From Streptomyces sp. NRRL S-87 (GTDB lineage: Bacteria > Actinomycetota > Actinomycetes > Streptomycetales > Streptomycetaceae): a stretch of DNA of 64,000 nt. Shown here in pieces: positions 1 through 15,457 of this stretch; within the stretch, counting starts at the first letter, position 1; every line of letters begins with the position of its first letter. The notes below the pieces were generated by a model that did no database searches, was not told the origin of the DNA, and was given only the letters and a program-made list of their open reading frames with translations. Location of the stretch: NCBI RefSeq assembly GCF_000719335.1, contig NZ_JOGB01000021.1, positions 148,315-212,314 on the forward strand. Reading direction: 5' to 3'. A program made the translations under genes and the position numbers.

Positions 1-1355
1 TGCGGGAGCAGGCTGCGCTGCAGGGTCATGGTGCTGGTGTGCTCCCGGGTGTGCCGGCGCGCCTTGTTGATGCCCACCGCCGCCCGGGTCGCCAGCTCCT
101 CCGCCAGCCACAGGTCCTCCGGCTGGAACGGCTCCCGGCCCTCGTCACGGCTGAGGAGGGCGACGCCGAGGGCCGTGCCGCCGGCCCGCAGCGGCACCAC
201 CAGCACGGAGTGCGTGCCGTTCCCGCCGAGCCAGGCCGCCTCGGGGTCCTGGGCCAGCCACTGCGCGACGGCCGGGTCGGCCGTCGCGTAGACGGCGCCG
301 CGACCGCTGGCCAGCGCCTCGGTGGGCGGCGACGGCGACGCGTAGACGGTCGTCTCGCCGACCCCGACCCGCGGCCGCGGGCCCGTCCCGGCGGCCGAGC
401 GCACCGCCGTGCGGCACACGGTGACCGGTCCCGCGGCCGGGCCCGCGGAGGCGGTGTCGGGACGCGGGGCGGGTTCGAGCAGGTCCACGACGGCGAAGTC
501 GGCGATCCGGGGTACGGCGGCGTCGGCCAGCTCCTGCGCGGTCCGGCCGCTGTCCAGGGTGGTGCCGATGCGGGCGGCGGCCTCGTCCGGCAGGAGGGTG
601 CGCTGCCGGGCGCCCTGCAGGGCGTTCATGTCGTGGGCGGTCAGGCACACCGCGCGCACCCGGGCCTCCGGGTCCCGCAGCGGGTCCAGCTCGGTAGCCC
701 AGGCGTTCCCGGGGCTGTCGCCCGCGCCCGCGGCGCGCACGAACGCCGCCACGTACTGCGGCTCACCCGTCTCCAGGACCAGCCGCATCCGCCGCTCGGT
801 CTCGTCGCTCACGGGGTCCGGGGCGATCTCCGGCAGCCGCAGACCGCGCATCTCCTCCTCGGCCAGCCCCAGCAGGCGCTCCATGGCGGCGTTCGCCCGC
901 ACCAGCCGCAGGTCCTCGTCGAAGACCGCGAGGAAGCACGGCGACTGCGCGAACGCCCAGTCCCGCAGCGACGCCTCCCAGGCGCTGCGGGGCCGCCCGG
1001 GCACCGCGGAGACGAGGAACCACTTCGTGGTACCACCGCTGGACGTCCAGCGGTGCGCGATCAGCGCCCGGTGCAGCCGGTGGCCGTCCCGGTGCCGCAG
1101 TGCCACGGTGCCCCTCCACAGCTCCGCCCCGGACGGGATCAGCCGGGCGGGATCGCCGGGGGCGTCCGCGAGCAGGTGGACGGCGGGCCGCCCCACGATG
1201 TCGGAGGACTCGTGGCCCAGCAGGCGGCGGGCACCCTCGCTCCACTCGGTGACGATGCCCTGCTCGTCGATGCTGGCCGTGGCCGTGTACGCCGGCTCGG
1301 CGGAGGAGTCCGGCTCCTCGGGCCCCTCACCGGGAGGGGTGGGCAGTCGATCCAT
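1..1355 (-). CDS. PAS-PAS-GAF sensor protein, probable SpoIIE-type phosphatase (3' part outside window)
   Basis: Read on the minus strand from the ATG at 1353-1355; the frame stays open to position 1, so only the first ~451 residues are visible. It starts MDRLPTPPGEGPEEPDSSAE. Two PAS-like segments follow, around residues 20-130 (with TEWSEGARRLLGHESSDIVG) and 140-250 (with FDEDLRLVRANAAMERLLGL), then a GAF-like domain around 265-440. The last visible residues, TMTLQRSLLP, are the junction that usually precedes a PP2C/SpoIIE serine phosphatase domain in Streptomyces, so the product is probably a light/redox/ligand-sensing phosphatase acting on anti-sigma antagonists. That output domain is inferred because it lies outside the window. 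It follows the PPTase gene on the same strand after 126 bp, with no evidence of functional linkage. Confidence 0.75.
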   Translation of the reverse strand, partial: MDRLPTPPGEGPEEPDSSAEPAYTATASIDEQGIVTEWSEGARRLLGHESSDIVGRPAVHLLADAPGDPARLIPSGAELWRGTVALRHRDGHRLHRALIAHRWTSSGGTTKWFLVSAVPGRPRSAWEASLRDWAFAQSPCFLAVFDEDLRLVRANAAMERLLGLAEEEMRGLRLPEIAPDPVSDETERRMRLVLETGEPQYVAAFVRAAGAGDSPGNAWATELDPLRDPEARVRAVCLTAHDMNALQGARQRTLLPDEAAARIGTTLDSGRTAQELADAAVPRIADFAVVDLLEPAPRPDTASAGPAAGPVTVCRTAVRSAAGTGPRPRVGVGETTVYASPSPPTEALASGRGAVYATADPAVAQWLAQDPEAAWLGGNGTHSVLVVPLRAGGTALGVALLSRDEGREPFQPEDLWLAEELATRAAVGINKARRHTREHTSTMTLQRSLLP

Positions 1356-1481
1356 CGCCGCTCATCTCGCCCTCGCTCGTTCCAGTGGTTCCGCCGCGCG
1401 ACGGGAACCTGCATGGCCAGGGGTCCAATGACAAGCATGATCCAGCGGGCCGAAGAGCACCAACGCAGTGCACCCGCCGGC

Positions 1482-2210
1482 TCACGGTCCCGGTCGTTCC
1501 GGCCCGCCCCCGGGGTGCCCCGGCGGCCGGCCCGGCCGTACCAGCACCAGGGCGAGGACCGCGTCGCCGACCTGCCACACCATCGCCCGCCGCGGCCCGC
1601 TGAGGGCCGGCGGCCGCAGGCCCGTGATGACGATCCGGCGCGGTGCCGGGCCGTGGACGCCCTCCCGGTCGGCCTTGACCGCCGCCTCCTTCAGCGCCCA
1701 GGCGCCGGCCAGCGCCTCCGGCCGCCCGGTGTCGACGAGGGCCAGTTCCTCGGCGGAGAGCACGTGGTCGGCGACGCGGCGGACGGCGGGGGCGGAGCCG
1801 GTCTCGCACAGGTCCACGCCGACCGGGTCGGGCGCGATCGCCGCCGCTACGTGGCCGGCCGTATGGCTGATGGAGAGGTGCAGTGCGGGGAGCGGGCTGC
1901 CGGCGACGACGACGTACGGGCTGCCGTCCTCCCGCGGCAGCACCTCGACGTCGGCCTCGGGCGCGCCGACGGCCGCGCCGACCAGGCGCTTGGCGAGCAG
2001 CCGGCCGGCCATCCACTCGCCCCGGCGCCAGGCCGGCAGCCCGCGCACCACGCCCCGCTCGGCGGACGAGAGGCGCAGCGGCCGGTGGGTGAGGTCGGGG
2101 CGGCGGGCGACGACGAGGCCGGCTCCGCCCCAGCGGAGTATCCGATCCGGGGCGAGCGGGGCGAAGGCGGCGGCGCAGTCGGTCGCGGCGGGTACGGCGG
2201 TGGTGTCCAT
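1482..2210 (-). CDS. 4'-phosphopantetheinyl transferase, Sfp type
   Basis: This 242-aa protein matches the Sfp/AcpS superfamily that transfers phosphopantetheine from CoA to the serine of carrier proteins. Visible signatures are VGVDLCETG (metal-binding Asp133) and WALKEAAVK (residues 171-179, the W-x-x-K-E-A-x-x-K motif), plus HLSISHTAGHVAAA around 111-124. Length is typical of the family. It starts at the ATG at 2208-2210, only 26 bp after the stop of the upstream megasynthase (2237-7276), so the two are almost certainly co-transcribed. The natural substrate is likely the ACP of that neighbour. That pairing is inference; the enzyme could also serve other carrier proteins. Confidence 0.9.
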   Translation of the reverse strand: MDTTAVPAATDCAAAFAPLAPDRILRWGGAGLVVARRPDLTHRPLRLSSAERGVVRGLPAWRRGEWMAGRLLAKRLVGAAVGAPEADVEVLPREDGSPYVVVAGSPLPALHLSISHTAGHVAAAIAPDPVGVDLCETGSAPAVRRVADHVLSAEELALVDTGRPEALAGAWALKEAAVKADREGVHGPAPRRIVITGLRPPALSGPRRAMVWQVGDAVLALVLVRPGRPPGHPGGGPERPGP

Positions 2211-2236
2211 GGCGGTGGTCCTCTCAGCGGTGCGGG

Positions 2237-7587
<5,351 letters not shown>

Positions 7588-7864
7588 ATGTTCGCTCGTT
7601 TTTCGACCCGTCGCCTCGTTCTCGCCGGTGCTTCCGTGGCCCTGGTCGGTGGTGGTGTCGCCCTCCCGGCGCACCGGCAACAACAGCTGCAAGGGCAAGT
7701 GCACGATCAGCACGGGCAACGCGAAGGGCGGCGACGCCAGCGCCGACGCGGTCAACACGGGTGACGCGACCTCCGTGAGCGGCGACGCCACGGGTGCCGG
7801 CGGCACGGTCAAGAACATCAAGAAGGACATCAAGAAGGAGGTCCTCAAGAAGATCGGCAAGTGA
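7588..7864 (+). pseudogene. Frameshifted copy of small CxGxC secreted protein gene
   Basis: From the ATG at 7588 the first 28 codons are identical to the intact copy at 9203 (signal peptide start MFARFSTRRLVLAGASVALV). An 11-bp stretch present in the intact copy (ggcgcggccaa, just at the signal-peptidase region) is missing after cccggcg. The coding span is 277 bp here against 288 bp there. Translation therefore leaves frame and stops near 7763. Downstream of the deletion the DNA is nearly identical to the intact copy and still encodes, out of frame, the CKGKC module and lysine-rich tail up to the original stop. The near-identity points to a recent duplication or ongoing gene conversion. A sequencing error is unlikely to remove 11 bases but can be excluded only by reads. 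Confidence 0.85.
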
Positions 7865-7904
7865 GGGCCGGGGGCCCGCCCGCTCCCCCGGGCGCCCCGA
7901 CACA

Positions 7905-7940
7905 CGGACGCCGGAGAGGCCGCAGCCCCTCCGGCGTCCG
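7905..7940. terminator. Hairpin terminator between convergent genes
   Basis: A 12-bp perfect stem (cggacgccggag paired with ctccggcgtccg) with a 12-nt loop lies just after the broken copy (+) and before the stop of the 263-aa relative (-). It can terminate both. It has no U tract, as is usual in Streptomyces. Confidence 0.65.
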
Positions 7941-7960
7941 CCTCTGCCGTGCTCCGTCCG

Positions 7961-8752
7961 TCAGCCGTTGCCGCCCACCGCGGTCGCGTCGCCGCTCACG
8001 GCCGTCGAGTCGCCGGCGTTCGCCGCGTCGGCGCTGGCGTTTCCGCTGGTGGCGTTGCCCGTGGTGATCGTGCACCGGCCGATGCAGGTGCCCACGCCGC
8101 CCGAGGTGGCGGCGCCGGAGGCGGCCTCGCCGCCGACGGTCGTGTTGGCGGCGTTGGCGTCGCCGCTCACCGCGGTGGCGTCGCCGCCCCGGCTGTTGTT
8201 CTGGTCGCCGCCGCGGCCCTCGTCGTCACCGCCGCGCCGGGCGCGCTGGCCGATCGGGGCCTCGGCCGTCCGGTGGCTGCCGCCGCTGACCACGTCGGCG
8301 GTGGCGACGGTGTTGACGCTGCCGAGGCACAGACCGTTGCACACGTTGAAGGCGCCGTCGCCGGCGGCGGTGTTGGTGCTGGTGCCGCACAGGCCCGCGC
8401 ACTCGTTGTACGCGCCGTTCCCGACCGTGGTGCTGACGCTGTCGTCGCACAGGCCCCGGCAGACGCCCGACGCCCCCTCGCCCACGGCGGTGTTCGTGCT
8501 GCCGTGGCACAGGCCCGTGCAGCCGGCCGAGAGACCGTCGCCCGCGGCGGTGTTGTCGGAGTCGTGGCACAGCCCGGCGCAGCCGCCGGCGCCGTCGACG
8601 ACCAGGACGCCGCCGTCGTGGGTGAAGGTCACGGCGTAGTGCGGGACCGCCGGTGCGGCCGCCGCGGTCGCCGGGAACGCGACCCCGCCGCCGACCAGGG
8701 CCACGGAAGCCGCCGCGAGCACGAAACGACGGGTCCAGGAACGCTCGTTCAT
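7961..8752 (-). CDS. Secreted protein with five 20-residue CxGLC repeats and a C-terminal CxGxC module
   Basis: 263 aa from the ATG at 8750-8752, preceded by ggagaattccg. The signal peptide (~1-34) carries TRRFVLAAASVALVGGG, nearly the same as in the neighbouring 95-aa protein. Residues 58-157 are five tandem repeats of exactly 20 residues with consensus C-x-G-L-C-x-x-S-x-N-T-x-x-G-x-G followed by four variable residues. A charged Gly/Arg/Asp linker follows, then a module starting CIGRCTITTGNATSGN (Cys223) that is homologous to the small protein's CKGKCTISTGNAKGGD. Repeats of the type GDATAVSGDANA flank it. All Cys occur as C-x-G-x-C pairs, suggesting disulfide-stapled turns of a beta-solenoid or surface fibre. 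This is inference; I do not recognise the family. It is divergent from the intact small gene and convergent with the broken one. Confidence 0.85.
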   Translation of the reverse strand: MNERSWTRRFVLAAASVALVGGGVAFPATAAAAPAVPHYAVTFTHDGGVLVVDGAGGCAGLCHDSDNTAAGDGLSAGCTGLCHGSTNTAVGEGASGVCRGLCDDSVSTTVGNGAYNECAGLCGTSTNTAAGDGAFNVCNGLCLGSVNTVATADVVSGGSHRTAEAPIGQRARRGGDDEGRGGDQNNSRGGDATAVSGDANAANTTVGGEAASGAATSGGVGTCIGRCTITTGNATSGNASADAANAGDSTAVSGDATAVGGNG

Positions 8753-9012
8753 CGGAATTCTCCGGGATTCTCGTGCGAGGTCTTCGCCCGCGGCCAAGCG
8801 GACGGGCGCCGCGGGTTCCGGCCGGAAACGTCCCATGCCGTGCGGACGCCGGGGCCATGCGAGGGCGACGTTATCGCGCGGATCACCCGGTCGACAGAAC
8901 CCCGCCGGGCGCGGCGTGTTCCGCCCGCCCGGGCCTTCTCCGCCCGGCCCCCCCGCCGGCCCGCCGGGCCCTTCGGGAGCTTCCGCAAGGGATTCCCGCC
9001 ACGGTGCCCGAA

Positions 9013-9202
9013 GGCTTTTACCAAGATCCGCGAGACGGCGTCAAGTCCCGTATTCAAGTGGCGTGACGCGGGGGCCCGGACCGGGTTTATTTGAAGTACG
9101 CCCTCACCGGGGAAACCCGGAAAGCAGAAGGCGGAGAAACCATCCAAAAGAATCCCTCGGGAAACATTCCCGAGACCCTTTCCTTCCGAATGGAGAATTG
9201 CC
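9013..9202 (+). repeat. Upstream half of the direct duplication (copy 2), putative promoter region
   Basis: Counterpart of 7432-7587, with the same ordered boxes (ggctttta, gtcaagtcccgtatt, gtggcgtgacg, ggtttatttgaag, caccggggaa) and an extra ~30-bp insertion before the start codon. It sits in the 450-bp divergent gap between 8752 and 9203. The rest of that gap shows no gene. Confidence 0.65.
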
Positions 9203-9490
9203 ATGTTCGCTCGTTTTTCGACCCGTCGCCTCGTTCTCGCCGGTGCTTCCGTGGCCCTGGTCGGTGGTGGTGTCGCCCTCCCGGCGGGCGCGGCCAACAC
9301 GGGCAACAACAGCTGCAAGGGCAAGTGCACGATCAGCACGGGCAACGCGAAGGGCGGCGACGCCAGCGCCGACGCGGTCAACACCGGTGACGCGACCTCC
9401 GTGAGCGGCGACGCCACGGGTGCCGGCGGCACGGTCAAGAACATCAAGAAGGACATCAAGAAGGAGGTCCTCAAGAAGATCGGGAAGTGA
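9203..9490 (+). CDS. Small secreted protein with CxGxC module and cationic tail (intact copy)
   Basis: 95 aa starting MFARFSTRRLVLAGASVALV. The signal peptide probably ends around ALPAGA-A (residue ~31). The mature part is about 65 residues: N-T-G-N-N-S, then CKGKC (Cys38, Cys42), the Gly/Asn/Asp-rich segment TISTGNAKGGDASADAVNTG, GDATSVSGDATGAGG, and a lysine-rich amphipathic end KKDIKKEVLKKIGK. The first part is shared with the C-terminal module of the 263-aa neighbour; the cationic tail is not. It does not look like a chaplin (no chaplin-domain GNxxG pattern with hydrophobic strands) or a classic rodlin. Function unknown; a cell-surface or antimicrobial role is possible but unsupported. 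The start is fixed by identity with the duplicated copy. Confidence 0.85.
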   Translation: MFARFSTRRLVLAGASVALVGGGVALPAGAANTGNNSCKGKCTISTGNAKGGDASADAVNTGDATSVSGDATGAGGTVKNIKKDIKKEVLKKIGK

Positions 9491-9520
9491 CGCCGGCACG
9501 CACCCGCCGCACCGCCGACC

Positions 9521-9562
9521 GCGCAACCGCCGGAGGGGCCGACCGCCCTCCGGCGGTTGCGC
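9521..9562 (+). terminator. Strong hairpin terminator
   Basis: A perfect 17-bp stem (gcgcaaccgccggaggg with its complement) and an 8-nt loop, 30 bp after the stop of the small secreted gene. Confidence 0.8.
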
Positions 9563-9623
9563 GCCGTCCACAGGCCCCGGCCGACCGGCACGGGGTGTCC
9601 GCGGCTGCCGATAGGCTTCTCGG

Positions 9624-11663
<2,040 letters not shown>

Positions 11664-11775
11664 CGACCGGCACGCAGGGAGCGGCGGCCCGGCGGCCGCC
11701 GGCGCCGCCCCCCTGCAACCGGTGGCGCCCGAAAACCGGTTGGCCGCCACCGCCCGGCCGGGATAGGAAGGCCGC

Positions 11776-12324
11776 ATGCTGAGTGGTACCAAGGTCGGGC
11801 TCAGGGCCCGGCACGAGGACGACATCCCGGTCCTGCGGACCGAGCTCTACAACGACGTGGTCAACGCCGCGCGGGCCGAAGGCGGACCGTGGCGGCCGCT
11901 GTCGCCCACCTCGAAGGACCCGCGGCTCGTGGTGGACGAGACGGCGCAGGGGAGCGTCGCGTTCTCGGTCGTCGAGCTGGCGGGGGGCACCCTCGTCGGC
12001 GCGGCCACGCTCTGGGGCATCGACACGCACAACCGCGGCGCGCACATCGGGCTCGGCCTGCTGCCGTCCGCGCGCGGCAAGGGCTACGGAACCGACGTGG
12101 TCGCGGCGCTGTGCCACTACGGCTTCGTCGTCCGCGGCCTGCACCGCCTCCAGATCGAGACGCTGTCGGACAACACTGCGATGCTGCGCTCCGCCGAGCG
12201 CAACGGCTTCGTCCGCGAGGGCGTGCTGCGCTCCTCGGCCTGGGTGCTGGGGGAGTTCGTGGACGAGGTGCTGCTCGGCCTCCTCGCCCGGGACTGGAAG
12301 CCGGACGCGCGGGCCTCAGGCTGA
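11776..12324 (+). CDS. GNAT family N-acetyltransferase (RimJ/RimL-like)
   Basis: 182 aa. The acetyl-CoA loop is seen in HIGLGLLPSARGKGYGTDVV, followed by GLHRLQIETLSDNTAMLRSA and ERNGFVREGVLRSSAWVLGE, the usual end of RimJ/RimL-type N-acetyltransferases. The ATG is preceded by aggaagg. The acceptor cannot be deduced (protein N-terminus, amino sugar or small molecule). It stands alone 112 bp after recQ. Confidence 0.88.
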   Translation: MLSGTKVGLRARHEDDIPVLRTELYNDVVNAARAEGGPWRPLSPTSKDPRLVVDETAQGSVAFSVVELAGGTLVGAATLWGIDTHNRGAHIGLGLLPSARGKGYGTDVVAALCHYGFVVRGLHRLQIETLSDNTAMLRSAERNGFVREGVLRSSAWVLGEFVDEVLLGLLARDWKPDARASG

Positions 12325-12483
12325 CGGCCGCAAGGGGCCGGTACTCGCTGCTCATGATCGAGGACCACCATGCCCTGGTCCGGACGAACTCGGAGCGGGC
12401 CCGCGCCCAGGGGGAAGACAGCTGACCGGACATGCCGTGTGATCGCCGGGCGGCTCCCCGCCGGGCCCGCGCAGGGCCCGGGA

Positions 12484-12513
12484 TCAACCTCCCGCGGTAC
12501 CGCGGGAGGTTGA
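12484..12513. promoter_or_regulatory. Perfect 30-bp palindrome upstream of two-component genes
   Basis: The half site tcaacctcccgcggt is followed directly by its exact reverse complement, centred on the GGTACC at 12496-12501. It ends 34 bp before the histidine kinase start. Its size and position fit an autoregulatory operator for the LuxR-type response regulator. It could also form a terminator hairpin for the upstream GNAT gene. Confidence 0.7.
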
Positions 12514-12547
12514 CGCGCCGTCGTGCGCACGCGGCTACCCTGCGGCA

Positions 12548-13702
12548 ATGCGGATCCGCCCCCTCCTCGCCGACGCGCTGGTCGCGGCGGCGATCGCAGG
12601 CCTTGCCGTCCTCCTGGCGCAGGAGGCCCCGGAGCAGGGCTGGCCCGCGCTGGACGGCACCGGATACGCCCTCGTGGCCGCCCTGCACCTGCCGCTCGTC
12701 CTGCGCACCCGCGGCCCGGTCACGGTCTGCCTCTTCGTCGACCTCGTCTGGACGGCGTACGTCACGGCCGGCTACTGGCCCGTGGTCAGCTCCTTCGGCC
12801 CCATGCTCGCGCTCTACACCGTCGCCTCCACCCGCAGGGCACGCACCACCGGCCTCTGCGCCGGCCTGATGGCCGCGGTGTGGATCTACGCGGGGCTGCT
12901 GCGACCCGACTCCAACATGGTCTCGGTCGCCGGCCAGGCGCTCGTCTTCCCGGCCGTCATGTGGCGCTTCGGCTGGCTCGCCCGCCGCTCCGCGGAGCTC
13001 ACCCGCCGGTTGCGTGCCGAACAGGCGGAGCGGGCCCGTCGCGAGGTCGCGGCCGAGCGCGGTCGGATCGCCCGGGAACTCCACGACGTGGTCGCCCACC
13101 ACATGGCGGTGATATCCGTGCAGTCCAGCCTCGCCTGGTACGTCATCGACTCGGACGCCGCGACCGCGCGCACCGCCCTCGCCACCATCACCAGCACCAG
13201 CGGCGAGGCCCTGGAGGAACTGCGCCGCGTCCTCGCCCTGCTGCGGACCGACGAGGCCGACGCCGCCCCGCTGGCCCCCGTACCCGGCCTCGACCGGCTC
13301 GACGAGATGGTGGCCCGCGTCCGGGCCGGCGGCGCCGAGGTGGACCTCCGCGTGGTCGGCCGGCCGCGGCCGCTCGCGCCGGGCACCGGCCTGTGCGTGT
13401 ACCGCGTGACCCAGGAGGCACTCACCAACGTGCTCAAGCACGCCCCGGGGGCCCGCACGACCGTCGAACTCACCTATGGGCGGCGGGAGGTGACGGTGCA
13501 GATCACCGACGACGGCGGGGGTGCGGTTCCGGCCAACCTCCCGCCCGGGAGTGGACACGGCTTGATCGGCATGCGGGAACGGGCCAAGCTCTACGGCGGG
13601 ACGATCAGCATCGGCCCGCGGCACGAGGGGGGATTCGCGGTGAGCCTGACCCTGCCGACCGCCGCGCGGGCCCCCGGCCAGGGAGACGACACAGCACAAT
13701 GA
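12548..13702 (+). CDS. Sensor histidine kinase, DesK/HisKA_3 family
   Basis: 384 aa. The N-terminal ~145 residues form about four hydrophobic membrane segments (e.g. ALVAAAIAGLAVLLA, VTVCLFVDLVWTAYVTAGYW), then a short coiled linker. The phosphoacceptor is His179 in RIARELHDVVAHHMAVI, the DesK-type motif. A HATPase_c domain has N-box TQEALTNVLKHAPGA, DDGGGAVP and HGLIGMRERAKLYGG. No extracytoplasmic domain of note exists, so the signal is probably sensed in the membrane. The stop overlaps the response regulator start by 4 bp (ATGA), showing translational coupling. Confidence 0.95.
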   Translation: MRIRPLLADALVAAAIAGLAVLLAQEAPEQGWPALDGTGYALVAALHLPLVLRTRGPVTVCLFVDLVWTAYVTAGYWPVVSSFGPMLALYTVASTRRARTTGLCAGLMAAVWIYAGLLRPDSNMVSVAGQALVFPAVMWRFGWLARRSAELTRRLRAEQAERARREVAAERGRIARELHDVVAHHMAVISVQSSLAWYVIDSDAATARTALATITSTSGEALEELRRVLALLRTDEADAAPLAPVPGLDRLDEMVARVRAGGAEVDLRVVGRPRPLAPGTGLCVYRVTQEALTNVLKHAPGARTTVELTYGRREVTVQITDDGGGAVPANLPPGSGHGLIGMRERAKLYGGTISIGPRHEGGFAVSLTLPTAARAPGQGDDTAQ

Positions 13703-14373
13703 CCAGGGTGCTCGTCGTGGACGACCAGTTCCTCATCAGGGCCGGACTGGTCGGACTGCTGCGGGCGGCCCCGGGCATCGAGGTGGTCGGCGAGGCCGCC
13801 GACGGCGCCGAAGCCGTCGAACTGGCCGCCCGGACACGGCCCGAAGTGATCCTCATGGACATCCGGATGCCCGGCATGGGCGGCATCGAGGCGACCCGGC
13901 GGATCCTCGCGGAGGCCGAGGACCCGCCGCCCCGGGTCCTGATCCTGACCACCTTCGACCTCGACGAGTACGTGTACGGGGCGCTGCGCGCCGGGGCGTG
14001 CGGCTTCCTGCTCAAGGACTCCGGACCGGAGCGCCTGCTGGCCGCGGTGGCGGCCGTGCGCGGTGGGGACGCCCTCTTCGCGCCCAGCGTCACCCGGCGC
14101 CTCGTCGAGGCCTTCGCCCCGCGCCCGGAGCCCGCGCCGGACGTCGAACCCCCGGCGGACCTGGCCGCGCTGACCACCCGTGAGCGGGAGGTGCTCCAGC
14201 TGACCGGGCGCGGGCTGTCCAACGGCGAGATCGCCGGCCGGCTCTCGATCAGCGAGGCCACGGTCAAGACCCACCTCAACCGGACCATGAGCAAACTCGG
14301 CCTGGACAGCCGGGCGCAGGCCGTCGTGACGGCGTACGAGACGGGGCTGGTCCGACCCGCGCGCGGCACGTAG
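13699..14373 (+). CDS. Response regulator, NarL/LuxR family
   Basis: 224 aa. Receiver domain with acidic pocket Asp8/Asp9 and phospho-acceptor Asp54 (LMDIRMPGMGG), and LLKDSGPERLL carrying the conserved Lys. The C-terminal LuxR helix-turn-helix is seen in LTTREREVLQLTGRGLSNGE and ISEATVKTHLNRTMSKLGL. It is coupled to the kinase gene at 12548. The regulator's own operator may be the 30-bp palindrome at 12484-12513; other targets are unknown. Confidence 0.96.
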   Translation: MTRVLVVDDQFLIRAGLVGLLRAAPGIEVVGEAADGAEAVELAARTRPEVILMDIRMPGMGGIEATRRILAEAEDPPPRVLILTTFDLDEYVYGALRAGACGFLLKDSGPERLLAAVAAVRGGDALFAPSVTRRLVEAFAPRPEPAPDVEPPADLAALTTREREVLQLTGRGLSNGEIAGRLSISEATVKTHLNRTMSKLGLDSRAQAVVTAYETGLVRPARGT

Positions 14374-14505
14374 GGGGCCACGGCAGGCCGGCCCCGGCAT
14401 GATCCGCCGGGCACGCCCGGACCCGGGCCCGGACTGCGCGCCCCCCGCGCCCCCCCCCCGCGCCCCCCCCGCGATCGCTGCCCCCCCGCGGCGGGCCCGG
14501 TCTGG
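14374..14505. other. Intergenic C-rich low-complexity segment
   Basis: Spacer between convergent genes. A short ggggcc/ggcccc hairpin follows the response regulator stop, then homopolymeric C runs (up to nine) around 14440-14490. No gene seen. Such runs are prone to assembly error. Confidence 0.5.
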
Positions 14506-15447
14506 TCACGCGCGGGCCCCGGCCGCGGCCAGGGCCGTCGCCCGGGCCCTCGCCCGCACGGCCCGCAGTGTGGCCAGGTCGCGTACGTACGCACCGCCGA
14601 CGCGTCCTTCGGCGTCGGACTGGGCCGCCGCCACGGCGTCGGCCAGGCCGGCGCGTGCCTGGCAACCGGCGTCGGTGCGCGCCACGTCGAGCTCCCGCCC
14701 CGCCACGGCGTGCACCGCGGCGGGATCCGTGCCCGCCGCGTCGAGCTCCCGGCCGATCGCCGTCACGGGATCGGTGAGCGCGGTGGACGGGTGGCCCGCC
14801 GCGGTCATGCAGGAACTCCAGCGGGCGCGTGCACGCACGAACCGCGGATCCCGCTCCACGGCGTCGACGACCCGGTTGCCCAGGACCACGAACGTGTTCG
14901 ACAGCCGCAGGTACTCCGGCCCGTACTGGGCCAGGTCCGCCCGGACCGCGCACGAGTCGGCACGGTAGAAGAACTCGCTGCCGTCGGGCATCGGCAGGCG
15001 CCGCTCCTGCGCCTCCGTGCCCAACAGGGCGTCCTGCCACCGCCGGTCGGCGGCCCGGTCCCCGTTGGCGTCGGCGGGCGGGCCGGCGGCGAGCGCGGCG
15101 CCCGTGACGCCGTACCCGTCGGCCGCCGCCCCGGCCGGTGTGAGCAGGCCGTACGGATTCGGCTCGGGCCGGTCGGCCCCGGGGCGCGACGGCTGCGGCC
15201 GGTAGGTGAGACCGCGGCCCCGCATGCAGGCGGCCACCAGTCGCTCGTTCTCGGCGTGCAGGGCGACCGCGGCGCGGCCCGACTCGGCGGCCGTGACGCC
15301 CCCGAAGGGGGCGGGCGGCGGCGCGGAGCGGGCCGAGGCGGGGGCGCCGCCGGACGGTGAGCATCCGGCGACGCCCAGGGCCGCACCGACGCCGACCCCG
15401 ACGCCGACGAGCAGGGCCGCGAGGGCGGACGGGCGTCGGAGGGTCAT
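14506..15447 (-). CDS. Putative lipoprotein of unknown function
   Basis: 313 aa from ATG 15445-15447. A hydrophobic N-terminus ends in the lipobox LGVAGC (Cys29), so the protein should be lipid-anchored outside the membrane. After a Pro/Ala linker the body is mostly helical, with ENERLVAACMRGRGLTY, RADSCAVRADLAQYGPEYL and RWSSCMTAAGHPS; five conserved-looking Cys occur in C-(M)-type contexts. Similar proteins are common as orphan Streptomyces lipoproteins; no enzymatic motif is visible. The C-terminus is Ala/Arg-rich. It follows the I36-like gene after 10 bp and is probably co-transcribed with it. Confidence 0.82.
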   Translation of the reverse strand: MTLRRPSALAALLVGVGVGVGAALGVAGCSPSGGAPASARSAPPPAPFGGVTAAESGRAAVALHAENERLVAACMRGRGLTYRPQPSRPGADRPEPNPYGLLTPAGAAADGYGVTGAALAAGPPADANGDRAADRRWQDALLGTEAQERRLPMPDGSEFFYRADSCAVRADLAQYGPEYLRLSNTFVVLGNRVVDAVERDPRFVRARARWSSCMTAAGHPSTALTDPVTAIGRELDAAGTDPAAVHAVAGRELDVARTDAGCQARAGLADAVAAAQSDAEGRVGGAYVRDLATLRAVRARARATALAAAGARA

Positions 15448-15457
15448 CGCGGTCCCG

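Noticed and set aside
7961-9490. Identification of the small secreted proteins as chaplins or rodlins
   Set aside because: No chaplin domain or sortase signal, and the conserved CxGxC pattern and length do not fit rodlins.
14440-14490. Functional poly-C element
   Set aside because: It is plain low-complexity sequence between convergent genes and may be an assembly artefact.
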